64,000 nt of DNA from Arthrobacter sp. Y81 (GCF_002929335.1 NZ_PJIL01000008.1:62001-126000); one strand, 5' to 3'; counted from the stretch's first letter, positions 42,589-51,718 are shown. Made by a program: numbers and translations. The notes: a model not told the origin generated them from the letters alone.

Positions 42589-43350
42589 CTAAGGGTTTGG
42601 GGTCTGGGGGTCCACAGTTTCCAGTTCCGGGGCTATCCCGACGCACAGCCAGGCAGTGATCTGGCGGGCCATGGCTTCCTGCGACGGTTTGGCAGCGGAC
42701 TCGGGAGTGCCCAGCCACTGCTCCCCGGCGTTCCGCACTAGCCCGATCGCCGCAGTGGGCCAGTAACCGATCACGGCTTCCTTGCCGGTGCCCAGGTGGG
42801 CGCGCATGGGCCGGGCAATCATGTCGCGCACTTCTTCGAAGAAGTGGCCGAGGGCTCCGGCTACTGCCATGCCCGCGTTAGCTGCCCCTGGCTCGCCCGA
42901 AGAGTAGGTGGTGACGAACGTATAGACGTTAGGGCTGGTTTCGGCCATTTGGAGATAGGCCGAAACCATGGCGAGGAGCCCCTCCCGGGGTGTCTGTGCG
43001 CTCTGGGCAGCCTCCTGGATGCGGCGCTGCATCTGGCTGAGCACCACTTCGCCCACTGCCTGCTGCAGTCCGGCTTTGTCGCCAAAATAGCGGTAAAACA
43101 CGGACTTTGACGTTCCTGCGGCGGCGGCAATGTCCTCCATGGAAGCATCGCTGCCCAGCGCGTGGACGGCTTTCCGCGCGGACTTGATGAGTTCACGCCG
43201 GCGTTCCTCCCGGTGTGACTGCCAGCGGGCGGCGCGCCCGTCGACAGTGCCGCTCGAGGGGTCACTGCCTGAAGCGGCCCCGCCCGCCGCGGTGCCGCCG
43301 GAAGCGCTACCGCCTGAAGGCGCGGGAAGTTCAACGTGGAGGATGTTCAC
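42589..43350 (-). CDS. TetR/AcrR-family regulator of the beta-oxidation cluster
   Basis: 253-residue repressor. A Gly/Ser/Ala-rich N-terminal linker (about 40 residues) is followed by the TetR HTH (SMEDIAAAAGTSKSVFYRYFGDK) written here as AAAAGTSKSVFYRYFGDK, then a ligand domain. A longer reading from 43413 would run through the 31-bp operator, so GTG 43350 is the credible start; TACGCT lies 7 nt upstream and the mRNA is probably leaderless. Likely represses itself, acyl-CoA oxidase and the divergent thiolase operon. Confidence 0.88.
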   Translation of the reverse strand: MNILHVELPAPSGGSASGGTAAGGAASGSDPSSGTVDGRAARWQSHREERRRELIKSARKAVHALGSDASMEDIAAAAGTSKSVFYRYFGDKAGLQQAVGEVVLSQMQRRIQEAAQSAQTPREGLLAMVSAYLQMAETSPNVYTFVTTYSSGEPGAANAGMAVAGALGHFFEEVRDMIARPMRAHLGTGKEAVIGYWPTAAIGLVRNAGEQWLGTPESAAKPSQEAMARQITAWLCVGIAPELETVDPQTPNP

Positions 43351-43381
43351 GATACCCAGCGTATCAGGTACGCTGGGTATC
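43351..43381. promoter_or_regulatory. 31-bp perfect palindromic operator with two divergent -10 elements
   Basis: Arms GATACCCAGCGTA and TACGCTGGGTATC are perfectly complementary, spacer TCAGG. Each arm carries TACGCT in the outward direction: at 43369-43374 for the thiolase operon and at 43363-43358 for tetR. Binding of one TetR dimer would block both promoters. Confidence 0.9.
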
Positions 43382-43413
43382 GGTAACCAGCGTTGATCAA
43401 GAGGAGACATCAC

Positions 43414-44784
43414 ATGTCCTTTACCGGACAGTCCGCAACCGGACCAGACGAATCATCCACCACCCGCTCATCAACACCTGCTGCGGGCTTGGTGCGCAAA
43501 GCCGTGGTGGTAGGCGGCAACCGGATTCCGTTCGCGCGGACAGGCGGGGCCTACACGAGGTCTTCCAACCAGGACATGCTGACGGCCGCCCTGGACGGCC
43601 TGATTGCCCGCTTCGGCCTTCAGGACGAGCGGATCGGCGAGGTTGCCGCAGGCGCAGTCCTTAAGCACTCCCGCGACTTCAACCTCACCCGCGAGGCGGT
43701 GCTGGGCTCGGCCCTCTCCGCCGAAACGCCCGCCTACGACCTGCAGCAGGCCTGTGCCACAGGGCTCGAAACGGTCCTCGGCCTGGCTAACAAGATCAAG
43801 CTGGGCCAGATCGATTCGGCCATTGCGGGCGGCGTCGATTCCGCCTCCGATGCGCCGATCGCCGTGAGCGAGGGCCTGCGGGAGGTGTTGCTGGACCTCA
43901 ACCGTGCCAAGTCCCTGCCCCAGCGGCTTCAGGTCCTGAGCCGCCTCCGGCCGAAAGACCTGGCACCCGACGCACCGAACACGGGGGAGCCCCGGACGGG
44001 CCTTTCCATGGGCGAACACCAGGCTCTCACCACGGCACAGTGGAAGATCGCACGCGAAGCGCAGGACGAGCTGGCCTACAACAGCCACCGCAATCTTGCA
44101 GCCGCCTATGATGCCGGGTTCTTCGACGACCTGCTCACGCCCTACCGCGGCCTGAACCGGGATTCGAACCTCCGCCCTGACACAACCCTGGAAAAGCTGG
44201 CCACGCTGAAGCCCGTCTTCGGTAAGAACCTCGGCGCTGAGGCAACCATGACCGCCGGCAACTCCACGCCGCTGACCGATGGCGCGTCCACCGTGCTGCT
44301 GGCCTCGGAGGAATGGGCGGACGCGCACGAGCTGCCGAAGCTTGCAGCCGTCGTGGACGGCGAGGCGGCCGCGGTCGACTTCGTCCATGGCAAGGACGGC
44401 CTGCTGATGGCGCCCGCCTTCGCGGTGCCCCGGCTGCTGGCCCGCAACGGCCTGACACTTGATGACATCGATCTCTTCGAGATCCACGAGGCGTTCGCCG
44501 GAACGGTCCTCAGCACCCTGGCCGCGTGGGAGGACGAAGAGTTCGGGCGCACGCGGCTGGGCCTGGACGGCGCATTGGGCAGCATTGACCGTTCCAAGCT
44601 GAATATCAACGGCTCCTCGTTGGCGTCGGGGCACCCCTTTGCCGCCACCGGTGGCCGGATTGTGGCCTCACTGGCCAAGATGCTTCACGAAAAGGGCCAG
44701 GTGGACGGCCGTCCGGCCCGGGGCCTGATTTCCATCTGCGCTGCCGGCGGCCAAGGGGTCGTCGCCATTCTGGAAGCACTCTAG
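43414..44784 (+). CDS. acetyl-CoA C-acyltransferase (thiolase)
   Basis: 456-residue thiolase for the last step of beta-oxidation. The nucleophile is Cys114 in QQACATG; EIHEAFAG, SSLASGHPFAATGG and the second catalytic Cys in ISICAAGGQG are intact, in contrast to the thiolase at 8851. RBS AGAGGAG 7 nt before ATG 43414. First gene of thiolase-SDR-MaoC, gaps 10 nt and an overlap. Confidence 0.94.
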   Translation: MSFTGQSATGPDESSTTRSSTPAAGLVRKAVVVGGNRIPFARTGGAYTRSSNQDMLTAALDGLIARFGLQDERIGEVAAGAVLKHSRDFNLTREAVLGSALSAETPAYDLQQACATGLETVLGLANKIKLGQIDSAIAGGVDSASDAPIAVSEGLREVLLDLNRAKSLPQRLQVLSRLRPKDLAPDAPNTGEPRTGLSMGEHQALTTAQWKIAREAQDELAYNSHRNLAAAYDAGFFDDLLTPYRGLNRDSNLRPDTTLEKLATLKPVFGKNLGAEATMTAGNSTPLTDGASTVLLASEEWADAHELPKLAAVVDGEAAAVDFVHGKDGLLMAPAFAVPRLLARNGLTLDDIDLFEIHEAFAGTVLSTLAAWEDEEFGRTRLGLDGALGSIDRSKLNINGSSLASGHPFAATGGRIVASLAKMLHEKGQVDGRPARGLISICAAGGQGVVAILEAL

Positions 44785-44794
44785 GGAGGCCGGC

Positions 44795-46135
44795 GTGACA
44801 GACAAGTACACACAATTCGTAAGCCGCGGAATCGGCAAGGATGTTGCCAGGAAGCTTGGCCTGCCGCAGCCGGTAGTGCTCAGGCGCTACCAGCCGGGAC
44901 AGTCCCTCGTTCCCGGCCCGATCCTGGTCCAGGGATCCAGCGGGGGCGCTGACGAACTGGCCGCCACCCTCCTGTCCTGGGACCTGGACGTCCGCCGGCA
45001 TGCAGTGCCACGGGAGAAGCTGGGCGCGATCGTCCTGGTCCTGGACGAACTCGATCGCCCGGAGGACCTTGAAAAGCCGGTTCTCTCGGCGGCATCGTCC
45101 GTCAGGGATCTGGCGCCCAACGGCCGCGTCGTCACGTTGTCCCGCACCCCGGCGAGCGCGCAGGGCCCGGCGGCCGCTGCCGCGCGCCAAGGCGTGGACG
45201 GCCTGCTGCGCTCCCTCGCCAAGGAGTTGCGCGCCGGCGCCACGGCAAACGGCATCGTACTGGCCGAGGGGGTAACCACCGCGAGCCCCAGCGCTCTCGG
45301 CGCCCTGCGCTTCTTCCTGTCCGGCCGCTCCGCCTTTGTCGACGGGCAGCTCCTCACCGTCGCAACAGGGGAAGGGCAGCTCCCCGCCGATCCGGAAAAG
45401 CCGCTCGCCGGCAAAGTCGCAGTCGTGACCGGCGCCGCCCGGGGAATCGGCGCGGCAATTGCCCGCACGCTCCACCGGGACGGCGCCACCCTGGTGGTCG
45501 TCGACATCCCTGCCGCCGGAGACCACCTGGCAGCGGTGGCAAACGAAGTCCGGGGGACTGCCCTGCAGCTGGACATCAGCCGGGAAGACGCCGGCCAGCG
45601 GATCATCGACCATGCGGTGGGAAGGCACGGCCGGCTGGACATCGTCATCCACAACGCAGGCATCACCCGGGACAAACTGCTGGCCAACATGGACCAGGGC
45701 CGCTGGAATTCGGTGATTGCCGTCAACATCGCGGCGCAGCTTCGCATCAATGAGGCGCTGCTGGCGTCCGAACACTTCCGGAACGCACCGCGGATTGTGT
45801 CGGTCGCGTCCACCAGCGGCATTGCCGGCAACCGCGGGCAGACGAACTACGCGGCGTCCAAGGGCGGCGTGATGGGCATGGTGCGCGCCACGGCACCGCT
45901 CCTGGCGGAACGCCACGGTTCCATCAACGCAGTTGCCCCGGGCTTCATCGAAACTGAAATGACTGCACGGATTCCGTTTGCGACGCGTGAAATAGCACGG
46001 CGCCTCAACTCCCTGCAGCAGGGCGGGCAGCCCGGTGACGTCGCCGAGGCCATTGCGTTCCTGGCCAGCGACGCCGCCGGCGGCATCACAGGCGAGGTGC
46101 TGCGGGTGTGCGGACAGAACATGGTGGGCGCATGA
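44795..46135 (+). CDS. 3-hydroxyacyl-CoA dehydrogenase / 3-oxoacyl reductase, two-Rossmann SDR (FabG4-like)
   Basis: 446-residue SDR of the high-molecular-weight FabG type. Residues 1-200 form a degenerate Rossmann-like domain; the active domain starts near 207 with VTGAARGIGAAIA, VIHNAG and the complete NYAASKGG catalytic motif. In this context it would oxidise (3R)-hydroxyacyl-CoA. GTG 44795, 10 nt after the thiolase stop; its own stop overlaps the MaoC start (ATGA). Confidence 0.9.
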   Translation: MTDKYTQFVSRGIGKDVARKLGLPQPVVLRRYQPGQSLVPGPILVQGSSGGADELAATLLSWDLDVRRHAVPREKLGAIVLVLDELDRPEDLEKPVLSAASSVRDLAPNGRVVTLSRTPASAQGPAAAAARQGVDGLLRSLAKELRAGATANGIVLAEGVTTASPSALGALRFFLSGRSAFVDGQLLTVATGEGQLPADPEKPLAGKVAVVTGAARGIGAAIARTLHRDGATLVVVDIPAAGDHLAAVANEVRGTALQLDISREDAGQRIIDHAVGRHGRLDIVIHNAGITRDKLLANMDQGRWNSVIAVNIAAQLRINEALLASEHFRNAPRIVSVASTSGIAGNRGQTNYAASKGGVMGMVRATAPLLAERHGSINAVAPGFIETEMTARIPFATREIARRLNSLQQGGQPGDVAEAIAFLASDAAGGITGEVLRVCGQNMVGA

Positions 46136-47043
46136 CCGGTGCCCAGCCCGTAATCCTCGGGGACATGCCGTCCCTGTCCAAGCTGTACGTCAATGCGGCC
46201 GCCACTGCGGCAAGGCGCCGCATCCTTGGTACCGATGCGGGGATCGCACTGCCCCCCTGCGGGCATGAGGTCAGGGGCGTAAAAGCGCAAGTGGGTAACC
46301 TCACCGCCTACCAGCACCTTGTGGGCGAGACCGCAAGCGACGTCCTGCCGGCCGGATTCATTCATGCCCTTACGTTCCCTGTGTCAATGAGCGTGATGAA
46401 CCGTGACGATTTCCCGCTGCCGTTGCTGGGAATGGTGCACCTCTACAACAGCGTGGAGCAACACGAAACGGTCCTGTTCACTGAGGCATTGGACATCACA
46501 TCCTGGGCCGAGAACTTGCGCGGACACCGTGCCGGCACTCAGGTGGACATCGTTGCGGAGGTCCGCCGCACGGGGGAAGCCCAGGTCCGCTGGAAGGGAA
46601 CCTCCACCTACCTGGCAAAAGGCATCTTCCTCCCCGGGATCGACAAGCCCTCGGCACCCGCCACGTCGACAATGTTCGCGGCGCCCGACCCGACGGCACT
46701 CTGGCAGCTGGGCGTCGACACCGGCAGGGCTTATGCTGCGGTGTCCGGCGACTTCAACCCCATCCACCTGAGTGTGCTCTCGGCCAAGGCCCTGGGCATG
46801 CGGCGCTCCATCGCGCATGGCATGTATCTGGCCTCGCGGGCACTCGCCGACGTCGGGGCCGTGAAGGGGGATTCCTTCCGCTGGGATGTTGCCTTTGAAG
46901 CGCCGGTGTTCCTGCCGGCCCGCGTGGCATTGGACATCAGTTCGGTCCATGCTCCGGCCGGCGCCTGGCAGCACTCCGAGTACGTTGCGTGGAATCCGCG
47001 GTCAGGCCGGCGGCACTTCAGCGGTTCCGTGGCGGCGCTGTAG
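46132..47043 (+). CDS. MaoC-like (R)-specific enoyl-CoA hydratase
   Basis: 303-residue double hot-dog protein. The C-terminal half carries the hydratase 2 motif SGDFNPIHLS, with Asp and His in the right spacing, followed by IAHGMYLASR. The N-terminal half is a degenerate hot-dog. The product hydrates 2-enoyl-CoA to (3R)-hydroxyacyl-CoA for the adjacent SDR. ATG 46132 overlaps the SDR stop. Confidence 0.9.
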   Translation: MTGAQPVILGDMPSLSKLYVNAAATAARRRILGTDAGIALPPCGHEVRGVKAQVGNLTAYQHLVGETASDVLPAGFIHALTFPVSMSVMNRDDFPLPLLGMVHLYNSVEQHETVLFTEALDITSWAENLRGHRAGTQVDIVAEVRRTGEAQVRWKGTSTYLAKGIFLPGIDKPSAPATSTMFAAPDPTALWQLGVDTGRAYAAVSGDFNPIHLSVLSAKALGMRRSIAHGMYLASRALADVGAVKGDSFRWDVAFEAPVFLPARVALDISSVHAPAGAWQHSEYVAWNPRSGRRHFSGSVAAL

Positions 47044-47072
47044 CGCCACGGTCCGGCAACACCGCCGAAATC

Positions 47073-47114
47073 ACGACGCCGGTGGTCACCTCGCACGGTG
47101 ACCTCCGGCGTCGT
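47073..47114. terminator. terminator between MaoC and FUSC genes
   Basis: 17-bp stem ACGACGCCGGTGGTCAC with complement containing one mismatch, loop CTCGCACG; lies between convergent genes. Confidence 0.85.
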
Positions 47115-47157
47115 AATTAACGCGGTGGCTAATCCTGAAGATCCCTACCGCCGCGAC

Positions 47158-48279
47158 TCAGGGCTGCCCGGCCCTGACCACGCGGAGGATACGGTGCAGG
47201 TTCAGGACAATCGATTCGGCCGCGCTCGGGGCATGCGGGTTGACGTCATCGGAAGCCATCCGATCGGCCAGTGCGTCCACGGCGGCTTTGGCCGCGGCAA
47301 TCAGCTCGTTCTGCTTGTCGGGATGCTCGTCCTCCATGGACCGCAGAACCTCGCTGACCGCAACCAGTGCCTCGGCCAGCGGTTCGCTGTACGGGAGGGG
47401 GATCACAAAGGGCGCATCCTTTTCCCATATGACATCCGACAGGACCTCCGTCATGTCCTGGATATGGAAGGTCACGCTCTCGAGGCCGCGAAGGTCGTTG
47501 TAGTCCCGGTCCAGGTTGTGGGCGTGGAGACGGCGGCGGGGATTGGCCTGCCGGCTGGCATCAGCCTTCTGGACGGCAGCCCTGACGGCCCGCGCCGATT
47601 GGGCGAGCGCCTCCGAACGCACCGCCCAGTCCTCGTGTTCGGGCGGCCAGGTTTCGCGCATGGCCGCCCCCATGTCCGAGAGCTGCTTGGCCAGCGCCCA
47701 CCGGAGTTCAGCGAGGCTGAGCGCTGCCGCCTTGAAGTGGAGAGGGGGGAAGACCAACATGTTGACGGCGATGCCCACTACCACTCCCACGCCCATCTGC
47801 AGGAGGTAGCCGAAGGAGAAATCATCCGGGTTGTCTCCCCCCACCAGGAGGACCAGCAGTGCCGCCGTCGGAATCCAGTCGCGGCCAACTCCGAGGCGCG
47901 GCAAACCGGCCAGCAGGACCCCCAGCCCCATAACGACGGCCACCGTCACCGGGGAGGGGTCGCTGACGCTGACCAGCATGAAGGCCAGGCCAATTCCGAG
48001 CCCCAGCCCCACCAGCGTCTGCACACCCTGCTTCATGGAGCCGGAAACGTTCTCGTACATCGCCACGAGGGCGCCCAGCGGGGCGTAGTACGGGTACTGG
48101 GCTGCGGCTCCGGGCATCAGCGGTGCAATGAGGAACGCCAGGCCCGCCGCGAGGCCTGCCTTGGATGCCAGCTGCAGCCGAGGGCCTGAGAGGGCAGCGG
48201 CCACGCTGTCCCGCACGGACTGCCATATCCTGCCAGCCCGCGATGGGGCGGCCTCATCCTGCCGTTTTGCGATTTCCAT
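47158..48279 (-). CDS. FUSC-family (aromatic acid exporter-like) membrane protein
   Basis: 373-residue protein with about six helices in residues 30-190 and a long cytoplasmic helical domain, the layout of FUSC/ArAE-type exporters. Helices are marked by GLAAGLAFLIAPLMPGAA and VAVVMGLGVLLAG. Substrate unknown, possibly hydrophobic acids. TAGGGT lies 8 nt before ATG 48279, suggesting a leaderless transcript. Confidence 0.87.
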   Translation of the reverse strand: MEIAKRQDEAAPSRAGRIWQSVRDSVAAALSGPRLQLASKAGLAAGLAFLIAPLMPGAAAQYPYYAPLGALVAMYENVSGSMKQGVQTLVGLGLGIGLAFMLVSVSDPSPVTVAVVMGLGVLLAGLPRLGVGRDWIPTAALLVLLVGGDNPDDFSFGYLLQMGVGVVVGIAVNMLVFPPLHFKAAALSLAELRWALAKQLSDMGAAMRETWPPEHEDWAVRSEALAQSARAVRAAVQKADASRQANPRRRLHAHNLDRDYNDLRGLESVTFHIQDMTEVLSDVIWEKDAPFVIPLPYSEPLAEALVAVSEVLRSMEDEHPDKQNELIAAAKAAVDALADRMASDDVNPHAPSAAESIVLNLHRILRVVRAGQP

Positions 48280-48330
48280 TTGGCCTCACCCTAAGCGGGT
48301 CCTGATGGTGCTACAAGTGGACAAACCTAC

Positions 48331-49467
48331 TCACGAGTATGTGCCGGCCGCCGGCACGTGCCGGGCCGTGCCTGCTGCCTGCCGCACCGCGTGGGCCAAA
48401 CGGTGTGCCCGGCCCGGGGTGCGGCCTTCCTCCTGCCTTCCGGGAATGTAGCCGTAAGCGAGACCGTAGGCGGGGTCGGCGAAGCCAAGCGCGGCGTTGG
48501 CGCCTTCATGGCCGAACGCACGGTGGCTGCCGAAATTCCGGCTGGGATGCGGCTTCATAAACACAATGGCAAAAGCGTTGTCGAGGCCCGACGCACGGTC
48601 CAGGCCCCACACCTGTTCCTCGGACATTGTCCGGACGGTTTCTGCCGAAAGGAAGGCGTCGCCGCCGTCGAGGCCGGTTGTGGCGGCAGCATACAGGCGT
48701 GCGAGGCCGTCGGCGGATCCCACGCCTCCGGCGCTGCTCATGCCGTGCTCGCGGATGACCCTGTGGTTGGGGAGTTCCATGACCGTGCTGACAGCGGCGT
48801 TGCCATTCAGGCCATCGAGTCCCAGCGGATCCAGCCACGGCTGGAGGGGGTCGACGTCGTACAGCACGTCCCGGTAGCGGGGTTCCTGGTCCTCCGGCAG
48901 TCCCAGGAAGAAGTCGACGCCGAAGGGCACGCGGATGCGGGCATCGTACAGTTCCTGCAGTGTTCTGCCGGTGACGCGGCGGCAGAGCTCCTCCATGAGA
49001 ATCCCAATGGTCAGGGCGTGGTAACCGAATGTGGCACCGGGACGCCACAGGGGAGCGGTTGCCGCGAGCCTGCGGGCCGCGTCCGCCGTCGTGAATTCAC
49101 TGAGTGCGAATCCGCCTTCCACGCCAAGCAGCCCTGCGCGGTGGGAGAGCGCATGCCGGACGGTGATTGCTCCTTTTCCGTGGGCCGCGAACTCCGGCCA
49201 GTAGTGCGCCACCGGGCGGTCAAGGTCAAGTAGTCCGTCCTGGACCAGGAGGCCGATGACGAACGCAGCCACACCCTTGGTGCAGGAATAGGCTCCCGTG
49301 ATGGAATCTGAAGCCAGGTGCGGGCCGCCGCTGAGGTCCAGCACCTTGCTTCCTGACTGGTAGACGGCAAGCTGGGCACTGTATTCCGGATCATCCCCGA
49401 GGAACGATTCAAAAAGGGCCCGGACCGCTTGGTATTCGGGCGCGGCAAATCCTGACGAGAGTGGCAT
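48331..49467 (-). CDS. serine hydrolase, class C beta-lactamase/esterase fold
   Basis: 378-residue protein of the beta-lactamase-related hydrolase family. The nucleophile motif is SCTK (S-x-x-K) near residue 81, with FGYHAL giving the Tyr of the Y-x-N type box. Similar proteins are esterases (EstB) or act on amides and lactones; true beta-lactamase activity is unlikely. No signal peptide, so cytoplasmic. TAATGT 6 nt before ATG 49467 indicates leaderless transcription. Confidence 0.87.
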   Translation of the reverse strand: MPLSSGFAAPEYQAVRALFESFLGDDPEYSAQLAVYQSGSKVLDLSGGPHLASDSITGAYSCTKGVAAFVIGLLVQDGLLDLDRPVAHYWPEFAAHGKGAITVRHALSHRAGLLGVEGGFALSEFTTADAARRLAATAPLWRPGATFGYHALTIGILMEELCRRVTGRTLQELYDARIRVPFGVDFFLGLPEDQEPRYRDVLYDVDPLQPWLDPLGLDGLNGNAAVSTVMELPNHRVIREHGMSSAGGVGSADGLARLYAAATTGLDGGDAFLSAETVRTMSEEQVWGLDRASGLDNAFAIVFMKPHPSRNFGSHRAFGHEGANAALGFADPAYGLAYGYIPGRQEEGRTPGRAHRLAHAVRQAAGTARHVPAAGTYS

Positions 49468-49505
49468 GGCTCAACATTAGCGGGGCGTGCGGAGGACGGC
49501 GGCGA

Positions 49506-50588
49506 TCAGCGTGCGCCGTGTCCCGCGGCAACTGCTTCGCCGCTGCGGACGGCGCCGGGCGCGGTGCCGTCTCCGAAGGGACGGCCGCCAAGCGCCTCCC
49601 GGCCGTGCCGGGTCAGCCAGCCGGAAAGATCTGGTCCCTGCGGCACGATCCCGGTGGGGTTGATGTCCTCGTGAACGATGTAGTAATGCTGTTTGATCTG
49701 GACAAAATCGATGGTGTCGCCAAAACCCGGCGTTTGGAACAGGTCCCGGGCGTAACCCCACAGGACCGGCATCTCGCTTAGCTTCTGGCGGTTGCACTTG
49801 AAGTGGCCATGGTAAACGGCATCGAACCGGACGAGGGTTGTGAACAGGCGGACGTCCGCTTCGGTGATCGTGTCGCCCACTAGGTAGCGTTGCCCGGCAA
49901 GCCGCTCTTCGGCCCAGTCCAGGGCAGTCCAGAGGCGTGCGTAGGCGGCGGCGTAGGCGTGCTGGGAACCGGCGAAGCCGCACCGGTACACGCCGTTGTT
50001 GATTTCGGTAAACACTCTTCTGTTGACTTCGTCGATTTCCGGGCGCAGATGCTCCGGGTAGAGATCGGGGGCCCCGGGACGGTGGAAGGCTGTCCACTCC
50101 GTGGCGAAGTCGAGGGTGATCTGGGGGAAGTTGTTGGTGACCACCTCACCTGACCGGACATCCACGATCGCGGGCACGGTGATTCCGCGGGGGTAATCGG
50201 GGAACCTCCGGAGGTAGGCGTCCTGGATCCGCTGGATCCCCAGCACCGGGTCGACGCCGTCCGGGTCCAGGTCGAATGTCCACGACCGTGCGTCATGAGT
50301 GGGACCGGGCTGCCCGAGGGAAATGGCGTCCTCGAGCCCCAGCAGCCGCCGGACGATTACCGTCCTGTTCGCCCACGGGCAGGCACGGGCTGCGATGAGG
50401 CGGTACCTGCCCGCCTCCACCGGCCAGCCGGGTTCGCCGTTGGGGCCGGGGGTGCCGTGGCGGGTTATCCGGTCCTCGATGTAGTTGGTGTCCCGGGTGA
50501 ATTCTTCTCCGCCGGTGACGTAGGACCCTCTGGTGCTGGACCCGGGGTCGGATCGATGTTCGGCTGCAGCGCGGGAATCGGAAGTCAT
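49506..50588 (-). CDS. GST-fold S-thiolyl-hydroquinone reductase-like (YqjG/ECM4 family)
   Basis: 360-residue glutathione transferase-fold protein of the Xi class. The catalytic CPWANRT is near residue 70; the all-helical C-terminal domain has the family Tyr residues (YRCGFAGSQHAY). In glutathione organisms the class reduces glutathionyl-hydroquinones. Actinobacteria of this type use mycothiol, so the thiol partner is probably different. TAGGGT lies 6 nt before ATG 50588. Confidence 0.87.
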   Translation of the reverse strand: MTSDSRAAAEHRSDPGSSTRGSYVTGGEEFTRDTNYIEDRITRHGTPGPNGEPGWPVEAGRYRLIAARACPWANRTVIVRRLLGLEDAISLGQPGPTHDARSWTFDLDPDGVDPVLGIQRIQDAYLRRFPDYPRGITVPAIVDVRSGEVVTNNFPQITLDFATEWTAFHRPGAPDLYPEHLRPEIDEVNRRVFTEINNGVYRCGFAGSQHAYAAAYARLWTALDWAEERLAGQRYLVGDTITEADVRLFTTLVRFDAVYHGHFKCNRQKLSEMPVLWGYARDLFQTPGFGDTIDFVQIKQHYYIVHEDINPTGIVPQGPDLSGWLTRHGREALGGRPFGDGTAPGAVRSGEAVAAGHGAR

Positions 50589-50597
50589 GCTTCCACC

Positions 50598-51356
50598 CTA
50601 TTGCCGCGCCGGCCCCGGCAGTGCCGTCAGCACTTGGGCCATCGGCTGCCAGGCCACCCACCAGGAACCGGCAACGACAGCGGCGAAGAGCAGAATCCAG
50701 ATGGCTGAGGGCACGGACGTGGCACGGTAGAGGAGGTGGGCGTCTGACGTGGGCAGCCTGTCCCGGCGCCGCAGATGGACGTTGGAGAGTTTGGCGAGGT
50801 CACGGACGGCGGCCACGAGCAGGGCGAGCCCCAGGGAGATTACCACGTGGGCGGTGAATTCAGGCGGAACGAACAGCACCAGGAGCGCTGAGCCAAGGAC
50901 GGCCGCAGACGTGATCAGGAGTCCCATGGCGTTGCGGATGAACAGGAAGGAGCCCAGCAGGATCAGGGTGCCGACAGACATCGCCGCCGGTCCCCAGCCG
51001 TTGAAACCAGACCACACCATGGCGGCTCCCACGACTCCGGGCACCGGATATCCCCAGAACGTCGACCAGACGGCCGGGAAGCGGCCCCTGCTGTACGTGG
51101 TGGTTGTCCCGGAGTGGTCCAGGCTCAGCCTGATGCCTCCCAGGCGTTGCCCGGTCATGAGGGCGGCGAAGGCATGGCCGAGTTCATGGGTGACGGTGGC
51201 CAGCAGCCCGAAGTACCGCCAGGACCCCTTGGGGAGGGATAAGGCCGTGGCAACCAGGATGACCAGCATCAGTTCCATGGCCGTCACCTGGGGGGACGGG
51301 GACTGCGAAAATCCCGACAGAATCCGCTGCCACAGCGAACCGGCAACGTCCGTCAT
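50598..51356 (-). CDS. M50-family membrane metallopeptidase
   Basis: 252-residue membrane protein with about six helices. The zinc motif HELGHAFAAL lies in the second helical region, near residue 57, followed by LGGIRLSLDHSG, typical of small M50B-like proteases. A second ligand (Asp) is not obvious to me. The start overlaps the stop of the DksA-like gene (ATGA), so they are co-translated. Confidence 0.85.
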   Translation of the reverse strand: MTDVAGSLWQRILSGFSQSPSPQVTAMELMLVILVATALSLPKGSWRYFGLLATVTHELGHAFAALMTGQRLGGIRLSLDHSGTTTTYSRGRFPAVWSTFWGYPVPGVVGAAMVWSGFNGWGPAAMSVGTLILLGSFLFIRNAMGLLITSAAVLGSALLVLFVPPEFTAHVVISLGLALLVAAVRDLAKLSNVHLRRRDRLPTSDAHLLYRATSVPSAIWILLFAAVVAGSWWVAWQPMAQVLTALPGPARQ

Positions 51357-51718
51357 GCTTTCCGGCCCAACGTTCCGCCGGCATGGTCGATGCAGTACGG
51401 CGTCCAGGGGCGGGCTTCGAGCCTGCCTTCGGCTATGGGTGCCCCGCAGATTTCGCAGTAGCCGTAGCTGCCGTCTGCGATCCGTCCCAATGCCGCTTCG
51501 ACCTGCACGAGCGTGGCGCTGCTTTGCTGCATCAGTGCGGCGGCCTGGGAGAGCTCAAAGGCGATGGTGGAGCCCTCGGGATCATGTTCGTCGTCGACGT
51601 TTGAGTCCTGGCGTGCAGCGTTGGCGGAGCTAATGTCCGCACGGAGGGCCGGCAGCAAAAGAGCCTTCCGGGCACGCTCCTCTTCCAGCAGCATCCTGAA
51701 CTTCTCGACGTCGATCAT
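51353..51718 (-). CDS. TraR/DksA-type zinc-finger protein
   Basis: 121-residue protein with an N-terminal coiled region and a C-terminal DksA/TraR finger: CEIC near residue 92, then YCIDH, where His replaces the fourth Cys. GSYGYCEICGAPI is the family hallmark. DksA-like proteins bind the RNA polymerase secondary channel; actinobacterial members are poorly known. ATG 51718 with TAGCCT 8 nt upstream suggests a leaderless mRNA. A longer reading would overlap malQ. Confidence 0.87.
   Translation of the reverse strand: MIDVEKFRMLLEEERARKALLLPALRADISSANAARQDSNVDDEHDPEGSTIAFELSQAAALMQQSSATLVQVEAALGRIADGSYGYCEICGAPIAEGRLEARPWTPYCIDHAGGTLGRKA

Noticed and set aside
43351..43413. N-terminal extension of the TetR protein
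   Set aside because: It would translate through the palindromic operator and both -10 elements; GTG 43350 is the better start.
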